Below, one piece after another: positions 7,489 through 18,875 of a stretch of DNA of 64,000 nt (the first letter of the stretch is position 1; every line of letters starts with the position of its first letter). The notes below the pieces were generated by a model. The model was not told the DNA's origin. It did no database searches and worked only from the letters and a program-made list of their open reading frames with translations. A program made the position numbers and the translations under genes. This stretch comes from Flavobacterium chilense (GTDB lineage: Bacteria > Bacteroidota > Bacteroidia > Flavobacteriales > Flavobacteriaceae): contig NZ_LSYT01000001.1 of the NCBI RefSeq assembly GCF_001602525.1, positions 372,001-436,000 of the forward strand, read 5' to 3'.

Positions 7489-9831
7489 ATGCCAGTAAGC
7501 CGTAAGAGAAAGATTGTAAAAAAAAATAAATCTTCTAAGAAAAAATATAAACCTTACGAAGCAGTTACACAAAATCTTTACAGAATTGACAATCCTTTTC
7601 AAGAAGAAATAAGTTTTGAGCAAAGAATAAAACCATTTTTAGAACTAGCTGAAAGATCGACTATCGAATTTGAAATTGAGTTTCAAAAATTGCAAGAGTA
7701 TTTTAAAGACTATGATCCTCTATACTTATGTTCTTTTTGCGTTTTTTATTTTATTGCTGAAAAAGAAGGAATAGATAAAGAAGCAATTGATGGTAGACTA
7801 GATTTTCATATGTTTTATTTAGAGATTCTACAGTGTTATTCCTTATATCAAGAGAGGACTCTTAGTGCAATGCCATTAAATGAAAAAGAAGAGGATTTTA
7901 AAAAATTATTACAAGATTTAAATCAACATCAATCGTTTGCCTATTTTAAACTTTCCAATAAAGCAACAACTGAGGAAGAATTTGGTCCTGTGATGTTAAG
8001 ATTGGAAATGATGCATAATACTCTTGCAGTTCGTAATTGGGCATATGAGGGACAAATGCAAAAAATTGCTTATGAGTTATCAGCTAGTATAAGTGCTAAG
8101 TTCGAAGATAAATTAGGATTTAAGCCTGAAGTATTTCTTGATGTTTTATTTGGTCTGGCTGATCTAAGTACCAAAAAACTTAATGCACATAAGAATAATA
8201 TCCGCCCGGCAATTATAGCTAAGAACTTTAATGCAGTATTTGATGCATATGAAAATAATATGCCAGGTGTTAGCCCAACTAATGCTCTATCAAGATTGAA
8301 TTTATGGGAAGAATTCGGAAAGAATCTGCAAATGTTAAAAAGCTTCTTTATAGAGCATTCGGATTTAAAACTTAAAGATATTTTCACTATTGATTTTGAA
8401 GAAATTAAAGCCTTAACAAATGTTTCGCTGAGCAACGAAGATATAAGCCGAATTTTTGATCCGCTGGCATATCGTTTTGGGGACTTATCTAACGAAGACA
8501 AAAACCATGTTTTTTTAAATAATCCAATTCATTCAAAACCTTTTATAAGGCTTGATGAGAATAAGTATTTTTCTGCAGTGCCTTTTTTATTCTCGCATCT
8601 GGGAATTGATTTACTTGAAAGTTTTATTGTGAAAGAGAAAACCCTTAAAGATGTTTATATTAAGGAAAAAGGAAAATACCTGGAAGAAAAGATAGAGAAA
8701 CTTTTTAAAGATGCATTTCCTGATGCAAAAATTTTTAGTGGAAGTTTATGGACTTGCCCAACAACTAACAAAATATTTGAGAATGATCTGATTGTGTTAA
8801 TTGAAGATTTCGCTATAATTGTTGAAGCTAAATCCGGAACGGTAAGTAATCCGGCAAAACGTGGTGCGCCTGAACGATTATTTCAAACACTGAAGGATTT
8901 AGTGGTGGCACCATCTGAGCAAGCTATAAGGTTTAAGAATTACCTGCAGAATAATAAAAAATTACATATTTTTAAGACCAAATCGGGCGCGAAAAATGAG
9001 CTTGATTCCAATCTGATAAATTACTATGTTCCACTTGGAGTGACCCTGTCTAATTTAGGATCAATTGGATGTAATTTAAAGAAACTTATTGAAGCAAAAG
9101 TGGTCACACATAAATTAGAAGAATTAGCACCATCAATAAGTTTCACAGATCTTGAAGTTATCTTTGATATCCTTCCTTTACAAAGTGAGAAAGTACATTA
9201 TCTTTCAAGAAGAAGGGAGTTTGAAGCCCATGTTAACTTTCAAGGTGATGAGCTTGATTTATTTGGTTTTTATTTAAAAAATGGTTTTAATATAGGAGAA
9301 GATGAGTACAATAACTCCACCTATTTGAATCTTACTTTATTATCAAAAGAGCTCGACCCCTATATGATCGGAAAAGGAAGAGGAATACAGGTAAAAAAAC
9401 CTTTTTTGCAAAAAACACAGTATTGGTCAGACACTCTTAATTATATCAACAGCAATGGTAATAATTGGCTGGTGGCATCCTTTATTTTATTAAACTTACC
9501 AAAACAAGATCAAGCACTATTTGAAAAGAAATTAAATGAATTGAAAAGTAGCATAGTAAGAGGCAAAATGAGTAAACCTCATAATTGGGTAAGCCTTACC
9601 TGCGGGCCCGAAAGAAGACAGTACGTAATAGTTGGGTATCCTTATAAAGATATTGATACTGCCACCAGGAATAATGTGTTAGACCAGATATTAGAACTGG
9701 AAAGTAAAGAGAATTTACGCGGAGTCGTTGTCTTAGGTTATAATCTTAATAATCCAAATTATCCCTATTCCTTTATTGCAGGAAATTTAGAAACGAATTT
9801 GTTTGATAAATTGGATCTGACAGATAATTAG
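7489..9831 (+). CDS. Large protein with PD-(D/E)XK (NERD/Mrr-like) nuclease core, possible defence gene
   Basis: This 780-residue protein is not recognised as a whole. Its first 20 residues are strongly basic. The central part has a restriction-endonuclease-like core: a helix with a conserved-type Glu (KGKYLEEKIEKLFKDAFP), then D433 and E446-A-K448 in ENDLIVLIEDFAIIVEAKSG, which fits D-X12-(E)AK. The long N-terminal region (about residues 40-350) is helical, and the C-terminal third has mixed secondary structure. No membrane segment is seen. It is a single gene with its own promoter region, more AT-rich than the mob genes, and it ends 8 bp from the convergent methylase/helicase gene. Cargo defence or DNA repair is inferred from context only. 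Confidence 0.55.
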   Translation: MPVSRKRKIVKKNKSSKKKYKPYEAVTQNLYRIDNPFQEEISFEQRIKPFLELAERSTIEFEIEFQKLQEYFKDYDPLYLCSFCVFYFIAEKEGIDKEAIDGRLDFHMFYLEILQCYSLYQERTLSAMPLNEKEEDFKKLLQDLNQHQSFAYFKLSNKATTEEEFGPVMLRLEMMHNTLAVRNWAYEGQMQKIAYELSASISAKFEDKLGFKPEVFLDVLFGLADLSTKKLNAHKNNIRPAIIAKNFNAVFDAYENNMPGVSPTNALSRLNLWEEFGKNLQMLKSFFIEHSDLKLKDIFTIDFEEIKALTNVSLSNEDISRIFDPLAYRFGDLSNEDKNHVFLNNPIHSKPFIRLDENKYFSAVPFLFSHLGIDLLESFIVKEKTLKDVYIKEKGKYLEEKIEKLFKDAFPDAKIFSGSLWTCPTTNKIFENDLIVLIEDFAIIVEAKSGTVSNPAKRGAPERLFQTLKDLVVAPSEQAIRFKNYLQNNKKLHIFKTKSGAKNELDSNLINYYVPLGVTLSNLGSIGCNLKKLIEAKVVTHKLEELAPSISFTDLEVIFDILPLQSEKVHYLSRRREFEAHVNFQGDELDLFGFYLKNGFNIGEDEYNNSTYLNLTLLSKELDPYMIGKGRGIQVKKPFLQKTQYWSDTLNYINSNGNNWLVASFILLNLPKQDQALFEKKLNELKSSIVRGKMSKPHNWVSLTCGPERRQYVIVGYPYKDIDTATRNNVLDQILELESKENLRGVVVLGYNLNNPNYPYSFIAGNLETNLFDKLDLTDN

Positions 9832-9839
9832 TCCTGCAA

Positions 9840-12800
9840 TCAGGAAATTTTCAGTTTCTGAATAGGCTGTGATATCTGATCTTCTTGTAGTTTTTGTTCA
9901 GGATCTTCTATTTGTTGTTCCGCAGTAATTGATAATTGTATTGCCCGTTCCAGTGCTGCCAATTCGTTTTTTAGTTCCACAAGTGCATTCTCTTTAGTCC
10001 AAATGCTATTTACTACTTCGTGAAGTACAGGAATATCTTTTTCAATGGCATTAATCTTTTTCTTTTCCTGTTCTATCAGTGCTGGTATTTTTTCCAGCGC
10101 ATTTAAAAAGTTCATGGCTGCCAGTTTAGGATCGGTCGCCATCTGCCCGTTGTTGTAGGTGTATTTTATATTTCCTTCTCCCTGAATAAAAAAACGGTTG
10201 TCGCGGATGTCCATCCCTTCTTTTTGTGTCATTTCCGTTTTTATCAAAAGTGTAAAACCATATAAGGTGCCGATTTCTTCATACTGTCCTTCGGTACGAG
10301 CTTTATCAGCGAGCAAATGTAGTTTTTCACCGATTTGTTTTATATCTGCATTTGGAGACAATCCAATCAGTTCAATTGGATTTAGTACTGTATCTTCTTT
10401 ATCCCTTCGAATGCGTTTTTGAAGGTTCTGCCAGTCCGCAGAAAATCTCTCCACCATCGATTTTGCAGTTTCAACGGTTGCCATGCAGTCTTCGAGCTTA
10501 TATCTTGACATAGACTTGGAACGGGTGAAAGCCTGTTTTTCGCTTTCCAAAGAAGTAATCTTTTTTTCCAGTTTGGCTTTTTCAAGCAAATCGTTATTAC
10601 CGGAAAGAATGGCGACATATTCCGAGAAATTCATTCCGGATTTCTCATCCATACCGCCTTCGTCAATGGTACGCTTACCGAGACTATTATTTTTGAGCTG
10701 ATCAATAAATAATTGTTTATTGTGCAACAAGTTAAACTTATAACTGTCCAAAGATTTCTCAACCGCATAAATGATTACATCAACCTTGTTATCTGCAAAA
10801 TATTTGGCAATCTCATTGCCTTTACGAATGGCTCTGCCATCCCTTTGAGACAGATCACTCGGTCTCCACGGTGTGTCCAAATGATGTACGGCAACTGCAC
10901 GTTTCTGGGCATTGACTCCTGTTCCCAGCATATCGGTTGACCCAAATAATATTCTGATTTTCCCTTCGTTCATAGCGCTGATAAACTCTTTGCGCATCTT
11001 GTCTGTTTTTGCCTCCTGAATAAAACGTATTTCATGTGCGGAAATCCTATGATCCTCAACCAGCTTGCGTTTGATTTCCGAATACACATTCCACTCAATT
11101 GGTTTGTAAGTACCTAAATCGGAGAATACAAATTGGGTTCCTTTCTGAGCGTTAAATCGAGAATAATATTCCGCCAGCTTTACTGCACAATGGGAGGCTT
11201 TACTGTCTAGGTGATCATCGTACTTTTGACTGATCATACGCATATCTAACGACATCTTACGGGCATAGTCGGTAGCGATTAACATTTTTGCTTTTTCTTC
11301 GGAGGCAGTAAGCTTTGCTCTTCCCAGAAGCGCAGCATCTCCCGTTTTGGCAAACTCCATCAATTTTTGGATGAATATCTCCTGCTCGGGGGTTGGTGGA
11401 ATATTATGCAGTATTTCATTCTTTTCTGGACGGTCTATACCAATATCCTTTGCTGTGCGGTAATCCGTAATCTCCGAGTAGAACTGAGCCAGTTCCGGTA
11501 CTTTGATAAAATATCGGAAACGTTCTTTCTGAACAATATTGTTGGCTACTGAGAACTCATAGTCGGTAGTCTTTCGCGCATAAATAGCTGCCCACGCATC
11601 AAAGCAATTGATACCTTGTTTTTCCAAAGCCTGCGGGCGAAGGTATTTAAACAATAAATATAGTTCGGTCAGCGAGTTGCTGATGGTGGTTCCAGAAAGA
11701 AAAGTAGCCCCTAAATCTTTTCCGCTTCGTTCCTGTATAGTGCGAATGGCAAATAGCAGGTTCAATGCCTTCTGGCTTCCCTGCATATTACCGAGTCCTG
11801 CAACACGGTCATGGCGGGTATTGAACATCAAGTTCTTGAAGCGGTGGCTTTCATCCACCAACAAATGGTCAATACCCATCATCTTAAAATCGACTACATC
11901 ATCCTTGCGATTTTCAATATCATGTTGCAGTGTTTTGAGTTTGACTTCCAGATTTTGTTTTCGTATGATAACCCCCTTGAGCATTGCCCGTGATATTTCT
12001 TTTCCCTGTGACTGTAATGCCTCAAGGTTTTCTTCAACACTATCGAGTTCTGCCTGTAATATCTCTTTTTGCATTTCCGGTGATTGTGGAATCATCCCAA
12101 ATTGGTCATGGGTCAGGACAATACAATCCCAATTGTTATTTTTAATCTCCCCGAGAATACGCAGACGTTTTTGCGGTGTAAAATCTTCTTTCCCCGGATA
12201 TAATATTTTAGCATGTGGATACGCTTTGCGGTAGGTTTCCGCTATTTCATGAACATTGGCTTTCAGTCCGATAATCATAGGCTTGTGTGTCAACCCCAAA
12301 CGTTTCATTTCCTGGGCAGCTGTGCACATAATGAGTGTTTTTCCTGCGCCCACTTCGTGGTCACAGATGGCTCCTCCGTTTAGCTTGATCATCCATACCG
12401 CATCCTTCTGGCTGGAATACAGGTCTTCAATCCCCAGCGCTTTTCTGTCTAGTCCGGGAAAGTCTTGATGGCTGCCGTCATATTGTGGACGGACAAAACA
12501 GTTAAAGGTATCGTTGTATTTATCGGTAAGACGTTTCTTAAATTCATCATTTTGAGCATAGAGCCAATCAGAAAATGCTCTACGGATTTCATCAATCTTA
12601 GTATTGGCCATCTGGATAGCTTCCATATCACGCACCTTTATTTCCTGATCGCCATGCATTACTTTCTTGGTAATGTCAGGTGTGGTATTGACTAGACCAT
12701 GTTTAAGCAATGCAATTCCGTCATAAGTACGGCTTTGAGATTTTATAGCATACTTCTCCGTTATACGGATATTTTTGCTATCGCATTTAATGGAGAAATC

Positions 12801-15167
12801 ATCCGTATTTTCCGTGTAATAAATCCGTACATCTGTATCAAACAAATGAGAGGCAAAATGGTTGTAAATACCCGTTGGTATCCAGCGTTCGCCTAAATTA
12901 AAATCCAGCTCTTCAAATTCAATAAGTCTTGGAACCGCTTGCTGAAGAGCGGAAAGACTATCCCGGGCTTGCAGATCTTCAGCATTTTGTTCTAAATAGT
13001 TATTTACTGCCTGGGCTTTTTCCACCACATTTCCTGAAATCCATCTCTCTGCTATTTCAAATTCATTTTCCAAGGGGTTATAGAAAATGCGTGCTTCCAG
13101 ACTCTCTTTGAGATTGTCAACTGATAACCCGCTGATTCGTGACATATAATCCAAATCGACAGTCCCATACTTGTTGAGTGATGCGGCTAATGCCTCATTA
13201 GGATTATTGACTGTCAGCGTACTGACTGAAAAACTCACTGGATGGTAGAAGATATCGGATTTATGAACCACACCGCCAACCACACGTTCCAGATAAGGAA
13301 TCTCGTTTCCGCCACTATCGGTTTTGATAAGTTGGATATTTTCTGCGCTGTTCAGGTTCCCAAATCTTTTGAGAAAGGCATCATACAGACGGTTTAATGT
13401 TTCCCTTTCAGATTTGTGTTCGGTTTGTTGTTCGGCTTCTTTCAGATACAATTCCAGATAGGCATCACGTATTTGAATATAGGACTCCGCACGCATTTTT
13501 TGCATTGGAGGAAGTGGCAACGGCTCAAATTCCGCTTTTTGTTCTTCGGGATCTACAGCGGTAAGATAGCCGACATAGCCTTTGTAGGTCACCAGACAAT
13601 CCTTTCGGTAAAAAGACTGTATTTTGTCCGTATAAATACGTAATTCCGCAGTGGTTACATTTTGTGGCTCGGCATTATCTGAGAATAAATCTCCCAATAC
13701 GGGCTTAATTTCTTTATCGAGCTTTTTTGTAAGCGATGGCATTACATCATTTTGCCTAATGGGTATATCGAACAAATTTCCCTGCTGAATGGGTGACATT
13801 GTTTTTCGCTTCGATTGATGAACCGTTTTCTTTTTTGGAGGTTTGTATTTTATCTCAGACGTATTCTCATATAAACCAAACAGACTTAATTGTGAAGCTG
13901 CTGAAAGATTCACTTCAACTATTGATTTATCGGTAGCAGACTCCTCTTTTTTAATGGCAATTACAGGTGTAATGGACTTAGCTATAGAATCTTCAGAAAT
14001 AATTTCTGTGGTATTATGTCCATTATATAAGTCGGAATCCAAATGATTGGAGATATCGTCGGACAATATTCTTTTTAAATCTTTTGCTATTCCTTCAATG
14101 CCTCCTTCATGTTCATAAATCAAGGCGGGCTTGCCATACATATCGGTTGCTTGGTATGATGTGGTCTGCACTATATGCTGAACGTTTTCAAATAACATAC
14201 TGTTTGAAGTATTGTCAGAAGTGCTATAGGTGCTGCAGAACTGCTGCTCCCTTTGGGAAAGTCCTGATTTGGCATTGTTTTTTTGCAGTACAATCAAATC
14301 GCTCCCCACTTCGGTTCCGGCATAATCGGTAAACAAATTATTGGGTAAGCGTATGGCAGAAACCAGATTGCAGTTTTGTATCAAAGCCTGACGTATGGGT
14401 TCATTTTTGGCCCTGTTCAAAACTCCCTGTGAGGTGATAAATGCCAATAGACCGCCGTTCCGAAGCATGTCTATGGATTTTAGAAAGAAGTAATTATGAA
14501 TACTTCGGGCAGCTTGTACGCGAACCGGATCTTTGCTGCGTATATAAGAAAGGTCAAATATTGATGCATCTCCAAATGGAATATTGCTGGCAATTACATC
14601 ATAGCTTTCTTTGTCCTTATTCGGGATTTCTTCAAATCCGGCAATCCGGATGTTGTTATCAGGATAAAGCTGTTTTAATAGTTGTCCTGTGAGGAATTCC
14701 TTTTCGTATGCCGTTATATGTGATAGACTTTCATTCCTGAATGCTTCTATAAATGATCCTGTTCCGGCGGATGGTTCCAGAAAGCGTTCGATATTTATTT
14801 GATTTTCCTGAAAGGAATCTGCAATGGCTCCAATGACTGAAGGCGGGGTGTAAAAGGCTGTCAGGACAGAAGCTTTTATACTGTCTACATAACGATAGTA
14901 TTGTTTTTCGTCCTGTGCGTTTTCCCGTAATAGGTGGTGAAGTTCCTGAGTCATTCCAAATAAATCCTGTTCGGATTTTACCCATCGGTCAATATCATTG
15001 GCTTTATCAGCTGGATTGAGTACAAATTTAAGACCACCAAAACCACTATATTTCATGAGCAATTGCCTCTCGGTTTCAGTAGCTTGGCGTTTTTCTTTTT
15101 CCAGCAGGAAAACTAGCTGCAACGCCTCGATATTCTTTTTTAAATGTTCTCTTTTATTGTAGCCCAT
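9840..15167 (-). CDS. N6-adenine methylase / SNF2-like helicase fusion of conjugative elements
   Basis: This 1775-residue protein combines an N-terminal DNA methylase with a helicase. The SAM-binding motif EPSAGTGSF is at residues 131-139, and NIPF at 195-198 corresponds to the catalytic (N/D)PP(Y/F) motif, with Ile in place of the first Pro. The helicase part has Walker A GAGKT near residue 937, a DEXH-type VDESHRF near 1102, and motif VI-like [13 protein letters not shown] near 1420-1440. A charged coiled-coil region ends the protein. Such fusions are backbone genes of Bacteroidetes conjugative elements and resemble DarB-like antirestriction proteins. They may protect incoming DNA or process it. 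It overlaps the DUF1896 gene by 14 bp, so the two are coupled. Confidence 0.85.
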   Translation of the reverse strand: MGYNKREHLKKNIEALQLVFLLEKEKRQATETERQLLMKYSGFGGLKFVLNPADKANDIDRWVKSEQDLFGMTQELHHLLRENAQDEKQYYRYVDSIKASVLTAFYTPPSVIGAIADSFQENQINIERFLEPSAGTGSFIEAFRNESLSHITAYEKEFLTGQLLKQLYPDNNIRIAGFEEIPNKDKESYDVIASNIPFGDASIFDLSYIRSKDPVRVQAARSIHNYFFLKSIDMLRNGGLLAFITSQGVLNRAKNEPIRQALIQNCNLVSAIRLPNNLFTDYAGTEVGSDLIVLQKNNAKSGLSQREQQFCSTYSTSDNTSNSMLFENVQHIVQTTSYQATDMYGKPALIYEHEGGIEGIAKDLKRILSDDISNHLDSDLYNGHNTTEIISEDSIAKSITPVIAIKKEESATDKSIVEVNLSAASQLSLFGLYENTSEIKYKPPKKKTVHQSKRKTMSPIQQGNLFDIPIRQNDVMPSLTKKLDKEIKPVLGDLFSDNAEPQNVTTAELRIYTDKIQSFYRKDCLVTYKGYVGYLTAVDPEEQKAEFEPLPLPPMQKMRAESYIQIRDAYLELYLKEAEQQTEHKSERETLNRLYDAFLKRFGNLNSAENIQLIKTDSGGNEIPYLERVVGGVVHKSDIFYHPVSFSVSTLTVNNPNEALAASLNKYGTVDLDYMSRISGLSVDNLKESLEARIFYNPLENEFEIAERWISGNVVEKAQAVNNYLEQNAEDLQARDSLSALQQAVPRLIEFEELDFNLGERWIPTGIYNHFASHLFDTDVRIYYTENTDDFSIKCDSKNIRITEKYAIKSQSRTYDGIALLKHGLVNTTPDITKKVMHGDQEIKVRDMEAIQMANTKIDEIRRAFSDWLYAQNDEFKKRLTDKYNDTFNCFVRPQYDGSHQDFPGLDRKALGIEDLYSSQKDAVWMIKLNGGAICDHEVGAGKTLIMCTAAQEMKRLGLTHKPMIIGLKANVHEIAETYRKAYPHAKILYPGKEDFTPQKRLRILGEIKNNNWDCIVLTHDQFGMIPQSPEMQKEILQAELDSVEENLEALQSQGKEISRAMLKGVIIRKQNLEVKLKTLQHDIENRKDDVVDFKMMGIDHLLVDESHRFKNLMFNTRHDRVAGLGNMQGSQKALNLLFAIRTIQERSGKDLGATFLSGTTISNSLTELYLLFKYLRPQALEKQGINCFDAWAAIYARKTTDYEFSVANNIVQKERFRYFIKVPELAQFYSEITDYRTAKDIGIDRPEKNEILHNIPPTPEQEIFIQKLMEFAKTGDAALLGRAKLTASEEKAKMLIATDYARKMSLDMRMISQKYDDHLDSKASHCAVKLAEYYSRFNAQKGTQFVFSDLGTYKPIEWNVYSEIKRKLVEDHRISAHEIRFIQEAKTDKMRKEFISAMNEGKIRILFGSTDMLGTGVNAQKRAVAVHHLDTPWRPSDLSQRDGRAIRKGNEIAKYFADNKVDVIIYAVEKSLDSYKFNLLHNKQLFIDQLKNNSLGKRTIDEGGMDEKSGMNFSEYVAILSGNNDLLEKAKLEKKITSLESEKQAFTRSKSMSRYKLEDCMATVETAKSMVERFSADWQNLQKRIRRDKEDTVLNPIELIGLSPNADIKQIGEKLHLLADKARTEGQYEEIGTLYGFTLLIKTEMTQKEGMDIRDNRFFIQGEGNIKYTYNNGQMATDPKLAAMNFLNALEKIPALIEQEKKKINAIEKDIPVLHEVVNSIWTKENALVELKNELAALERAIQLSITAEQQIEDPEQKLQEDQISQPIQKLKIS

Positions 15168-15588
15168 TATCTTCTATCCAGATTTGAATAGTGCCGGTAA
15201 GTTCGGTGTAGAGCAATTCAAATTCCTGGCTGTCGGCAAAGTCATCCGTAATTCGGTATTGCTCAAATACAGGGATGCTGACAGCCATCATTTTTAAGGC
15301 AAATGGGCGCAATTCCTCGTCAGCCATGATCGTGTCAAACTCGTTGCAGACGATTTTAAATATAGTATCGAATTTTGAAAAGTGTAATCCTTCAAATAAT
15401 ACATATTGCGCAATCTCATTGCATTGCTCAATTGTATTGCCGGCCATAAAGGCATCATTGTACACTTTAGCAGCTGACTGCCCGCGTTGTTCAATGAATT
15501 TTTTGTCCCCTGATAACTCAGGAAAGCTGCTGTTGAGCAATTCCTTTAATAGTAATGAATAATAGGATATTTTATTCTCTGAAGCCAT
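15154..15588 (-). CDS. DUF1896 family protein
   Basis: This 144-residue protein begins [24 protein letters not shown] and has the layout of DUF1896 proteins. They are found almost only in Bacteroidetes conjugative transposons, next to the methylase/helicase and topoisomerase genes. It is mostly helical, with no signal or membrane segment. Its stop overlaps the methylase/helicase start by 14 bp, so both are probably made from one mRNA that begins in the spacer to the right. No biochemical role is known to me. In related elements topB commonly lies just upstream; here a cargo of about 14 kb separates them. Confidence 0.8.
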   Translation of the reverse strand: MASENKISYYSLLLKELLNSSFPELSGDKKFIEQRGQSAAKVYNDAFMAGNTIEQCNEIAQYVLFEGLHFSKFDTIFKIVCNEFDTIMADEELRPFALKMMAVSIPVFEQYRITDDFADSQEFELLYTELTGTIQIWIEDNGLQ

Positions 15589-15805
15589 AAGTATATCATT
15601 AGAGGATTATATTTTACTTTACTAAGCAGAGTAAAAATATAAAGAAGTATGTTACTGAATAGTTTTCAGGCATTATTTGGCTTCAAACGGCTTTGATTGG
15701 CTTTTGCTAGTAGTATTAACACCAGTAACATATTCAAAACATACAGTAAACTCTACAAAACGATTTTAATCCCACTAAATTATATCGGTGTTAAAAGAAT
15801 TCAGC
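15589..15805. promoter_or_regulatory. Spacer upstream of the DUF1896 operon with a 10-bp inverted repeat
   Basis: The spacer holds a perfect inverted repeat, TATGTTACTG at 15648-15657 and CAGTAACATA at 15723-15732. A weaker repeat around 15610-15640 (TATTTTACT against AGTAAAAATA) lies closer to the gene. It must contain the promoter of the leftward DUF1896-methylase operon and may hold the terminator of the leftward gene to its right. It is also the likely left junction of the cargo region, but no target-site duplication was recognised. Confidence 0.3.
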
Positions 15806-18232
15806 TCATAAAGGTGCTTTATTTTCAATTTGCATCGTACTTAGCAATTCCATTGAAAAATTATCTTTAGCCTGCAGGTAAGCAAATTTTGAAATTAGCT
15901 GTGCACCCAGTTTTCTTTTTTCAAATGTGGCTGTAATTCCAAGTTCTACTCTTTTATAATGCAGTTCCTGTGCACGTTTAATTCCCTGGAATAAGAGTTG
16001 GCGGTATAAATTGTATTTCCTGGATACTGTATAATCCATTCCTATTAGTGATGGTACATAAGTGTGTGCACAATTCTTATAACAAAAAAGCACTCCAACA
16101 GGCTCCTGATCTGTATCTTCCTTAATATAAAGCAGGATAAATTCCCAAAATGGATGGGCTGCCATTTTTTGAAAGACAGCAATGGGATAGGTGAAGGTAT
16201 TTACGGCATAATTGTTATTTTTTACATTTTTATACAAGCTGTATGCGTGCGCAACTTCATTATCAGTTAACCGATCTTTGATAATAACCCGGAACATTTT
16301 TTCATATGGCAATACTTCTCTGGTAAAGTGCTTTTTAGAGCGTGGGGAAAGAATTGCAGCAAATTCCTGATTGTTATTCCAGTTTATATCCGTGATAACA
16401 CAGGTTTGTGGCATTGCTATTTTTATAAAACCCAGATTATGAAACAGATCACTAAGCCATTGGTTTTCTTCGAAATCCCGTAACACCAGCATATCAGCAT
16501 TTAAGTCTTGATACAGCATTTCTGCCTTTTCCAAAAGAAGCAGTAAAGCCTCTTTGGATAAGGAATGCTTTTTATTTATATAGCAATGATTCCCTTCAGT
16601 AAAAAGTGATCCCATCCCCAGCACTTTGGAGGTCATGCAAAATGGGTTCTTCATTCTTTTTTCTTCAAGCTGTAGAGAAACGGACACTGGTGCAAGCATA
16701 TCGTCTTTCCAGAGTCCAAAAGTAAAAAAAGTGGCCACTATTGGATTACCAAAATTATCACTGATGATAAAATAGTGAAATTCCCAATTATTTTCAATTT
16801 CACTGCAGTTTGTAAATGCATCCTCCAAAAAACACAGTCCATCCCAGTCAAATATATTCTGTTTATCAATGAGCTTATTCCATAACGCTGCATCAATTTG
16901 TTTGATACTCGTTTTATACTGGTAATTCAATGCCGGCTTTATCGTATTTTCTTTTTCCTGAGAGTCAGGCTGTGGAATTCCAAATGCCATTGAAACCTTA
17001 TTAAGGGTATTGGAAGTTTCTTCGAGTGCTAAAGGATAATGATATTCCAAAGCTTCTGTGAGCCCTTTAATTTCTTCATTGCGATTATTTCGTGATATCG
17101 TAATACGAATACCGGTGTTTTTTACAGGAACTGCCGGATACAATCCAGGATTGACAAAATAACCTTCATTAAAAAGACGTTGTACTAATTTATAGGCAGT
17201 CAGGGGCATTGCAGTACCCAAAAAGAAAACTGGTGAATTATTTGGGGTTATTACAGGCAGGGTGCTTTTGGTGATCAGATCATTGAAAAGGGATATTTTT
17301 TGTTCCAATTCCTGTTGTAATATTGTAATTTCATCTGAAAGATGGATGTCTGCAGAAGCGCAGGCAGCAGCGACTGAGGCCGGTTCCAGCTGGGCAGAGA
17401 ACGTCAATGGTCCTCCAAAATTTCTAATCCTGTCGTATAGTTTTTTATCAGGACAAAAAAATGCAGCACCGCTCGCTCCAAATGATTTACTGAGCGTACT
17501 CATTAAAAAAACATTTTCAGGCAGCTGTTTTAAAATATCCAGTACGAATCCTGTACCATTTTTTCCTCTCCAGCTCATTCCATGAACATCATCAAAATAA
17601 AGCTGCAGCTGCGGATATTTTTTGCTCAATGCAAGCAGTTCGTTTACCGGTGCGTAATCACCAAACATGGAATACACACCGTCTGCCATATACCATATTT
17701 TATTGCATTTTGCAGACAAGTCTTTTATCTTGTCTTCCAGCATTTGGAGGTTATTGTGACGAATCATCTCCACTGGAATATTTCTTAGTTTCAAAGGGAG
17801 ACTGGCATTCTGAACGCTCCAATGTACCTGATGATCCAAAATTATTCCTTCCTCATCCTTTATCAGATTTGGTATTACGCCCAGATGTCCAAGTGTACTG
17901 TTTTTAGTTACAATTGCAGGCATACCATACATGGTTTCAATCTTGCGTTCCAGCTGCTGATATACCGGATGGGAAATATATGTTTTGGAAAGTGGAAATT
18001 GCGTTCCATATTTTGTAATGGCAGCAATAGCTGCATTTTTCAGCCGATGGTCATATTCCAGCCCCAGATAGCTGGTAGTGGCAAAGTGGAACAGGTTCCT
18101 GCCATTAATTTTTATGGTTCGTCCATCGAGTACCGTATCTTCAGCATAAAGATGGATTGTGCCTTGCTGCTTAGCAACAGAAAGGATTTCATCTATAGTC
18201 TGAATAAAATCATTGTGCTTAATTTTTGCCAT
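15806..18232 (-). CDS. Alpha-oxoamine synthase (PLP aminotransferase fold) fused to a GNAT acyltransferase
   Basis: This 808-residue protein has two parts. Residues about 1-410 are a fold-type I PLP enzyme of the alpha-oxoamine synthase family (relatives of BioF, Kbl, serine palmitoyltransferase and CqsA). The predicted Schiff-base lysine is K249 in STLSKSFGASG, and D214 and H217 lie in FDDVHGMSW. Such enzymes condense an acyl thioester with an amino acid to an amino ketone. Residues about 430-800 resemble GNAT N-acyltransferases. The fusion suggests that an amino ketone is made and then N-acylated, which would suit a lipid or signal molecule. It diverges from the STAS-like and PAS-AraC genes. 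The substrate is unknown. Confidence 0.75.
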   Translation of the reverse strand: MAKIKHNDFIQTIDEILSVAKQQGTIHLYAEDTVLDGRTIKINGRNLFHFATTSYLGLEYDHRLKNAAIAAITKYGTQFPLSKTYISHPVYQQLERKIETMYGMPAIVTKNSTLGHLGVIPNLIKDEEGIILDHQVHWSVQNASLPLKLRNIPVEMIRHNNLQMLEDKIKDLSAKCNKIWYMADGVYSMFGDYAPVNELLALSKKYPQLQLYFDDVHGMSWRGKNGTGFVLDILKQLPENVFLMSTLSKSFGASGAAFFCPDKKLYDRIRNFGGPLTFSAQLEPASVAAACASADIHLSDEITILQQELEQKISLFNDLITKSTLPVITPNNSPVFFLGTAMPLTAYKLVQRLFNEGYFVNPGLYPAVPVKNTGIRITISRNNRNEEIKGLTEALEYHYPLALEETSNTLNKVSMAFGIPQPDSQEKENTIKPALNYQYKTSIKQIDAALWNKLIDKQNIFDWDGLCFLEDAFTNCSEIENNWEFHYFIISDNFGNPIVATFFTFGLWKDDMLAPVSVSLQLEEKRMKNPFCMTSKVLGMGSLFTEGNHCYINKKHSLSKEALLLLLEKAEMLYQDLNADMLVLRDFEENQWLSDLFHNLGFIKIAMPQTCVITDINWNNNQEFAAILSPRSKKHFTREVLPYEKMFRVIIKDRLTDNEVAHAYSLYKNVKNNNYAVNTFTYPIAVFQKMAAHPFWEFILLYIKEDTDQEPVGVLFCYKNCAHTYVPSLIGMDYTVSRKYNLYRQLLFQGIKRAQELHYKRVELGITATFEKRKLGAQLISKFAYLQAKDNFSMELLSTMQIENKAPL

Positions 18233-18332
18233 TACTATTGGATTAAAGTTGATGAATTTGTCTTGTTTTTTGAAAAAAGGATTATAAAGTTCCGAATTTA
18301 AAATAGTGGTATTACTGGATTTTAGTTAAAAA

Positions 18333-18369
18333 TTCCGAATTGACAAACAATACTCCTGAATTGATAAGC
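18333..18369 (+). promoter_or_regulatory. Predicted operator: two direct repeats 21 bp apart (copy 1)
   Basis: Two near-identical boxes lie in tandem: TTCCGAATTGACAA, with its GAATTGA core at 18337, and CTCCTGAATTGATAA, with its core at 18358. The 21-bp step puts both on the same face of the helix, as expected for an AraC-type dimer. The same pair with the same spacing recurs at 19833-19866. A degenerate half-box (TTCCGAATTTA, about 18290) is nearer the divergent enzyme gene. This copy lies upstream of the STAS-like and PAS-AraC genes and may also serve the divergent synthase gene. Binding by the PAS-AraC protein is inferred. Confidence 0.6.
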
Positions 18370-18467
18370 CACAGTAAAAATGATTGCTTACTATTGCTTT
18401 TTGCCTTGTTTTTGCAACAATCCTTTGCTGGGTATTTGCTAATTTGCCAGGTCCTAAAAGCATAAGT

Positions 18468-18848
18468 ATGGAACGCTATTTTGAAAACGAATTTGCCGTA
18501 TTCTGGATCAGTGAAAAGATTCTTTTTTTTAACTACAAGCCTAATGTGGTCATTGATCTTTTGTCAGCCCAGCAGATTGTAGCGGACCGTATAGAAATTC
18601 AAGATGGAACAGCATATCCTATTCTTTGTGACATCCGTGGAATTATCGATTCGGACAAAGCTGCCAGAAACTATCTGGCACAACACGGTTCAATTTTAGC
18701 TAAAGCGGTTGGAATTATTGCCTCGGATCAGAAAAGTGTGTCTTTTTATATGATTTCATTTTACATGAAAATCAGCAGGCCTCAGATTCCCACCAAAGTA
18801 TTTACCGACAGATCATCTGCACTAGAATTTCTAAAACCTTTTGTTTAA
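18468..18848 (+). CDS. STAS/SpoIIAA-like small protein
   Basis: The predicted product has 126 residues from the ATG at 18468 (MERYFENEFAVFWISEKILFF). A longer frame would need a TTG start at 18384 and would add a hydrophobic leader very near the predicted operator, so the ATG is preferred. The alternation of short strands and helices, with a central ILCDIRG strand, resembles the STAS/SpoIIAA-like proteins found beside PAS regulators in Bacteroidetes. Such domains act as small regulatory partners or ligand-binding modules. It lies 27 bp before the PAS-AraC gene and is probably cotranscribed. The family assignment is tentative. Confidence 0.6.
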   Translation: MERYFENEFAVFWISEKILFFNYKPNVVIDLLSAQQIVADRIEIQDGTAYPILCDIRGIIDSDKAARNYLAQHGSILAKAVGIIASDQKSVSFYMISFYMKISRPQIPTKVFTDRSSALEFLKPFV

Positions 18849-18875
18849 TATTTAAATGCACAAATAATAAAGTAT

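Noticed and set aside
11608..12234. A 208-codon open frame on the plus strand inside the methylase/helicase gene
   Set aside because: It is the antisense shadow of a long gene with clear motifs and its product is rich in Ser, Cys and Arg with no domain.
17822..18301. Open frame on the plus strand overlapping the start of the oxoamine synthase gene
   Set aside because: It is antisense to the conserved PLP domain and shows no family pattern.
18384..18467. TTG start that would give the STAS-like protein a hydrophobic leader
   Set aside because: The leader would begin 15 bp after the predicted operator, leaving no room for a promoter, and an ATG at 18468 starts the conserved part.
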